The position numbers were made by a program, and so were the translations under genes. Positions 8,801 through 9,731 of a stretch of DNA of 9,731 nucleotides are shown in pieces. The stretch's first letter is position 1, and the number at the start of each line of letters is the position of its first letter. This DNA is from Planctomycetota bacterium (GTDB taxonomy: Bacteria > Planctomycetota > Brocadiia > JAJRTI01). Under the pieces are notes generated by a model, which was not told where the DNA came from, made no database searches, and was given only the letters and a program-made list of their open reading frames with translations. The stretch covers positions 1 to 9,731 of the forward strand of contig JAJRTI010000616.1 in the NCBI GenBank assembly GCA_024278415.1, written 5' to 3'.

Positions 8801-9267
8801 TCGATGGGTTCAAGCAACTCGACAAGGAACGCATCAGCCAGTACTTCCCCTGGGCCACGTGGCTGGACAGCTACATGATCGCGCTGGGCCGCACCAAGGA
8901 TCCGCGTGCACTGCGACCGCTCATGGAGAAGGCGGAGATGCTCGCGCGGCCCGGCAGCCATTACTGGTCGCACTATCGCGCGATCGCGCTCGCCCTCGAA
9001 GCGCTGGGGGACAGACGCGCCGCGGAGCCTTTGGCCCGTATGCTGGAGAACCTGGGCGGGGCCAAGGCGGTCGTGACGGAGCTGACGGATAAGACCATGC
9101 GCAAACGCAACCGCGGAGGCATCACGCAGCTTCTGCTCGCGCGCGTGCTGTACCGGCTCGGCGACCACAAGGGCCTCGGCAAGTCGGTGCTCCAGGCGTA
9201 TGCGAAGGACTTGCGGGGCCACTATGCGCGGCACGCGCAGGCGGTGCTGGCGAAAGGGAGCCGTTAG
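5833..9267 (+). CDS. Exported tandem FAD-dependent oxidoreductase with discoidin-like insert and HEAT-like C-terminus
   Basis: The 1144-residue product begins with a Sec-like signal peptide (core FALILSALIAQTC, likely cut after Ala26). FAD module 1 opens with DVDVVVVGGTTAG (39-51) and YLGEDMC (73-79). It is interrupted at about 118-250 by a beta-rich domain (VTLDLGKPRSFKEVRF, ITVSVSDDKQTWRPL, ARYVKCFF) resembling F5/8-type C/discoidin sugar-binding folds. Module 1 resumes with TPMQVKRALDRAL (264-276) and KVIIDATDRAWVARMAGA (317-334), ending near 516. Module 2 has a classical GAGTAG dinucleotide motif (576-581), VVIDGTGAADVAAAAGAK (693-710) and the FAD-fold end GLGLSAHCDAIPSIRMQP (849-866). 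Residues about 925-1144 are helical pairs resembling HEAT/ARM repeats. This fits the FAD_oxidored-type flavoproteins common in environmental planctomycete-like genomes; substrate and electron acceptor are unknown. GGAG (5823-5826) lies 6 nt before the ATG. No partner gene is co-directional and tightly linked. Confidence 0.85.
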   Translation: MAPKTQSFALILSALIAQTCWPASPAVNESGRRIPVAYDVDVVVVGGTTAGVAAAVEAAKAGAKVFLAAPRPYLGEDMCATYRLWLEPGEEPKSDLAKAMFADPAGDKGLPFKYEADQPSMDRHKDSTPPAALGDGQWDNAFNQSVQYNADTNVTLDLGKPRSFKEVRFMLFQSNSFNIANITVSVSDDKQTWRPLAVVTNDKLGKGNYVETHFQLAANAGATARYVKCFFKKGPTAQRMLIGEIILVPADGEAKPATGLRMATPMQVKRALDRALLAAHVPFLYACGATDVLLDAAGKPAGIVMANRAGRQAVKAKVIIDATDRAWVARMAGAKFAAYPAGPQQFKRIVVGGEPRTGDGIESRTLPLRRPIGGKPPISYGTGSWATKHNLAMKRAFSELIEYTLTIPMKDGSWPSFAKAEQIARDRTFHPGQVDASEVLFQIPPDPMHARRSLRGQWPGAAAADLDWFRPAGVDRVWVLGPCAAVPRAAAAKLLRPLEYMALGRRIGQAAAAMAKAAPAPAGVRLAGKPVAAPAAQGDTREFLNGLRPSQPVRAGIAAAAKALPVVGEYDVVVIGAGTAGAPAGIGAAQSGAKTLVVEYLHGLGGVSTTGLIGIYCAGYRKGFTATTEAGIKKLGAPCYVVGKMEYWRRELRRAGADIWFGALGAGAFVDGGKVKGAIVVTPQGRGVVLAKVVIDGTGAADVAAAAGAKCMVTTDTQMAMQGTGLPRWETGATYINTDWTYVDESDMIYVWSAFVVAKERNKTAYDLGQLIDTRERRRIVGDYILTPLDIVNRRTLPDTIGISQGGRLDKHGFTVHPYYMINNWRGGLTYTPYRCLLPKGFDGILVVGLGLSAHCDAIPSIRMQPCMQNLGYAAGLAAAAAAKLDGRTRDIDLKAVQRKLVAAKCLTPEVLSQKDSFPIPEAKVRAAVFKLARKDYSGLGVLLARPDLSVPMMRAALQHAAPAAGKLRCAHVLGMMGDASGVEQLVAAVDGFKQLDKERISQYFPWATWLDSYMIALGRTKDPRALRPLMEKAEMLARPGSHYWSHYRAIALALEALGDRRAAEPLARMLENLGGAKAVVTELTDKTMRKRNRGGITQLLLARVLYRLGDHKGLGKSVLQAYAKDLRGHYARHAQAVLAKGSR

Positions 9268-9312
9268 CGTCCACGGCTGTGACATCCGGCGCAGCGCGGT
9301 GATGGTCGGTCC

Positions 9313-9341
9313 TTGCGTTTTTGGGCAGCAAGTATTACAAC
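9313..9341 (+). promoter_or_regulatory. Weak candidate promoter for the cyclase gene
   Basis: In the 144-nt gap after the flavoprotein gene, TTGCGT (9313-9318; 4 of 6) and TACAAC (9336-9341; 4 of 6) are 17 nt apart, in a locally AT-richer stretch. It would give a leader of about 65 nt. With both boxes imperfect, it could be chance. Confidence 0.3.
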
Positions 9342-9411
9342 GTTGGTCACCAGACGCGGCGCTCTTCGTGGTTGCCCACGCGGCACGACGTCCAGGCAAG
9401 GAGGCCCTTCA

Positions 9412-9731
9412 GTGGCGAAGCCCGGCGGCGACAAAAACGGCCGATCGCAACTCCTCGAGAAGATCGAGCAAGCCCAGCAGCGCGGGCTGCCGGCTGAGGA
9501 GGACGAGTGTGTCGTGCTTTTCGTGGACATTGTGGGCTACTCCAAGTATGCGAGCAAGCACACGGACGAGCAGGCGCTGGAGATGGTGCGCCGGTTCGAA
9601 GGCGCGGCGCGGGATCTGATCGCGGAGAGCGGAGGCCGGGTGGTCATGACCGCGGGCGACGCGATCATGGCCTGCTGGCAGTCGAAAGAGGCGCTGTCCA
9701 AGGCCGTGCACCAGGCCATGGCCATGATGGA
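9412..9731 (+). CDS. Class III nucleotidyl cyclase (adenylate/guanylate cyclase fold), 3' part beyond the right edge
   Basis: From GTG 9412, 106 codons run open to the edge. AAGGAGG (9398-9404) lies 7 nt upstream, an almost perfect ribosome site that fixes the start. After a charged 33-residue N-terminus with no signal peptide or membrane span comes the cyclase homology domain: VVLFVDIVGYSKYA (34-47) with metal-binding Asp39, and GGRVVMTAGDAIMACW (74-89) with the second metal Asp83. The two aspartates are 44 residues apart, as in canonical class III cyclases. These enzymes make 3',5'-cyclic nucleotides from NTPs, usually as dimers. The residue four before Asp83, normally Lys in adenylate cyclases and Glu in guanylate cyclases, is Met79, so the substrate cannot be assigned. 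The transition-state Arg/Asn region and any effector domain lie outside the window. Confidence 0.88.
   Translation, partial: MAKPGGDKNGRSQLLEKIEQAQQRGLPAEEDECVVLFVDIVGYSKYASKHTDEQALEMVRRFEGAARDLIAESGGRVVMTAGDAIMACWQSKEALSKAVHQAMAMM

Noticed and set aside
7203..9092. 629-codon plus-strand frame within the flavoprotein gene
   Set aside because: Shifted frame of a gene with strong motifs in the correct frame; the product is low-complexity Arg/Gly/His.
9259..9278. AGCCGT/ACGGCT hairpin overlapping the stop codon of the flavoprotein gene as a terminator
   Set aside because: The stem is only 6 bp with an 8-nt loop, it overlaps the stop codon and no T-run follows.

Overview
High-GC bacterial chromosome with dense coding and clear Shine-Dalgarno sites. 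The mix of genes suggests the Planctomycetes or a nearby lineage of the PVC group: a large exported FAD oxidoreductase with a discoidin-like insert, a LamG-type secreted protein, a YfhO-family membrane protein, a class III cyclase, and palindromic intergenic repeats. This assignment rests on overall resemblance; there is no rRNA or tRNA in the window to test it.

Layout. (1) 1-536, minus: 5' part of a secreted LamG-fold protein that runs off the left edge. (2) 561-841: palindromic repeat element 1, whose right end overlaps the stop codon of the next gene. (3) 817-3069, minus: a 750-residue YfhO-family polytopic membrane protein. (4) 3092-3715, minus: a 207-residue protein of six ankyrin repeats, 22 nt upstream of the YfhO gene and probably co-transcribed with it from a near-consensus promoter at 3769-3797. 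(5) 3828-5171, minus: threonine synthase (thrC), with its own promoter at 5264-5292. (6) 5172-5832: a 661-nt divergent intergenic region holding the thrC promoter, repeat element 2 (5334-5629), a separate 30-bp inverted repeat (5644-5725) and a candidate promoter for the rightward gene. (7) 5833-9267, plus: an 1144-residue exported protein with two FAD-oxidoreductase modules, a discoidin-like domain inside the first, and a helical-repeat C-terminus. (8) 9412 to the right edge, plus: start of a class III nucleotidyl cyclase in which the usual adenine-specifying lysine is methionine.

The genes do not form one obvious pathway. thrC is housekeeping. The ankyrin and YfhO genes look like an operon. 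The secreted LamG protein and the exported flavoprotein fit an envelope or surface lifestyle. No complete defence, secretion or biosynthetic system is visible. The least ordinary content is the pair of related mosaic palindromic elements, the tandem flavoprotein, and the atypical cyclase at the right edge, whose partners lie outside the window.
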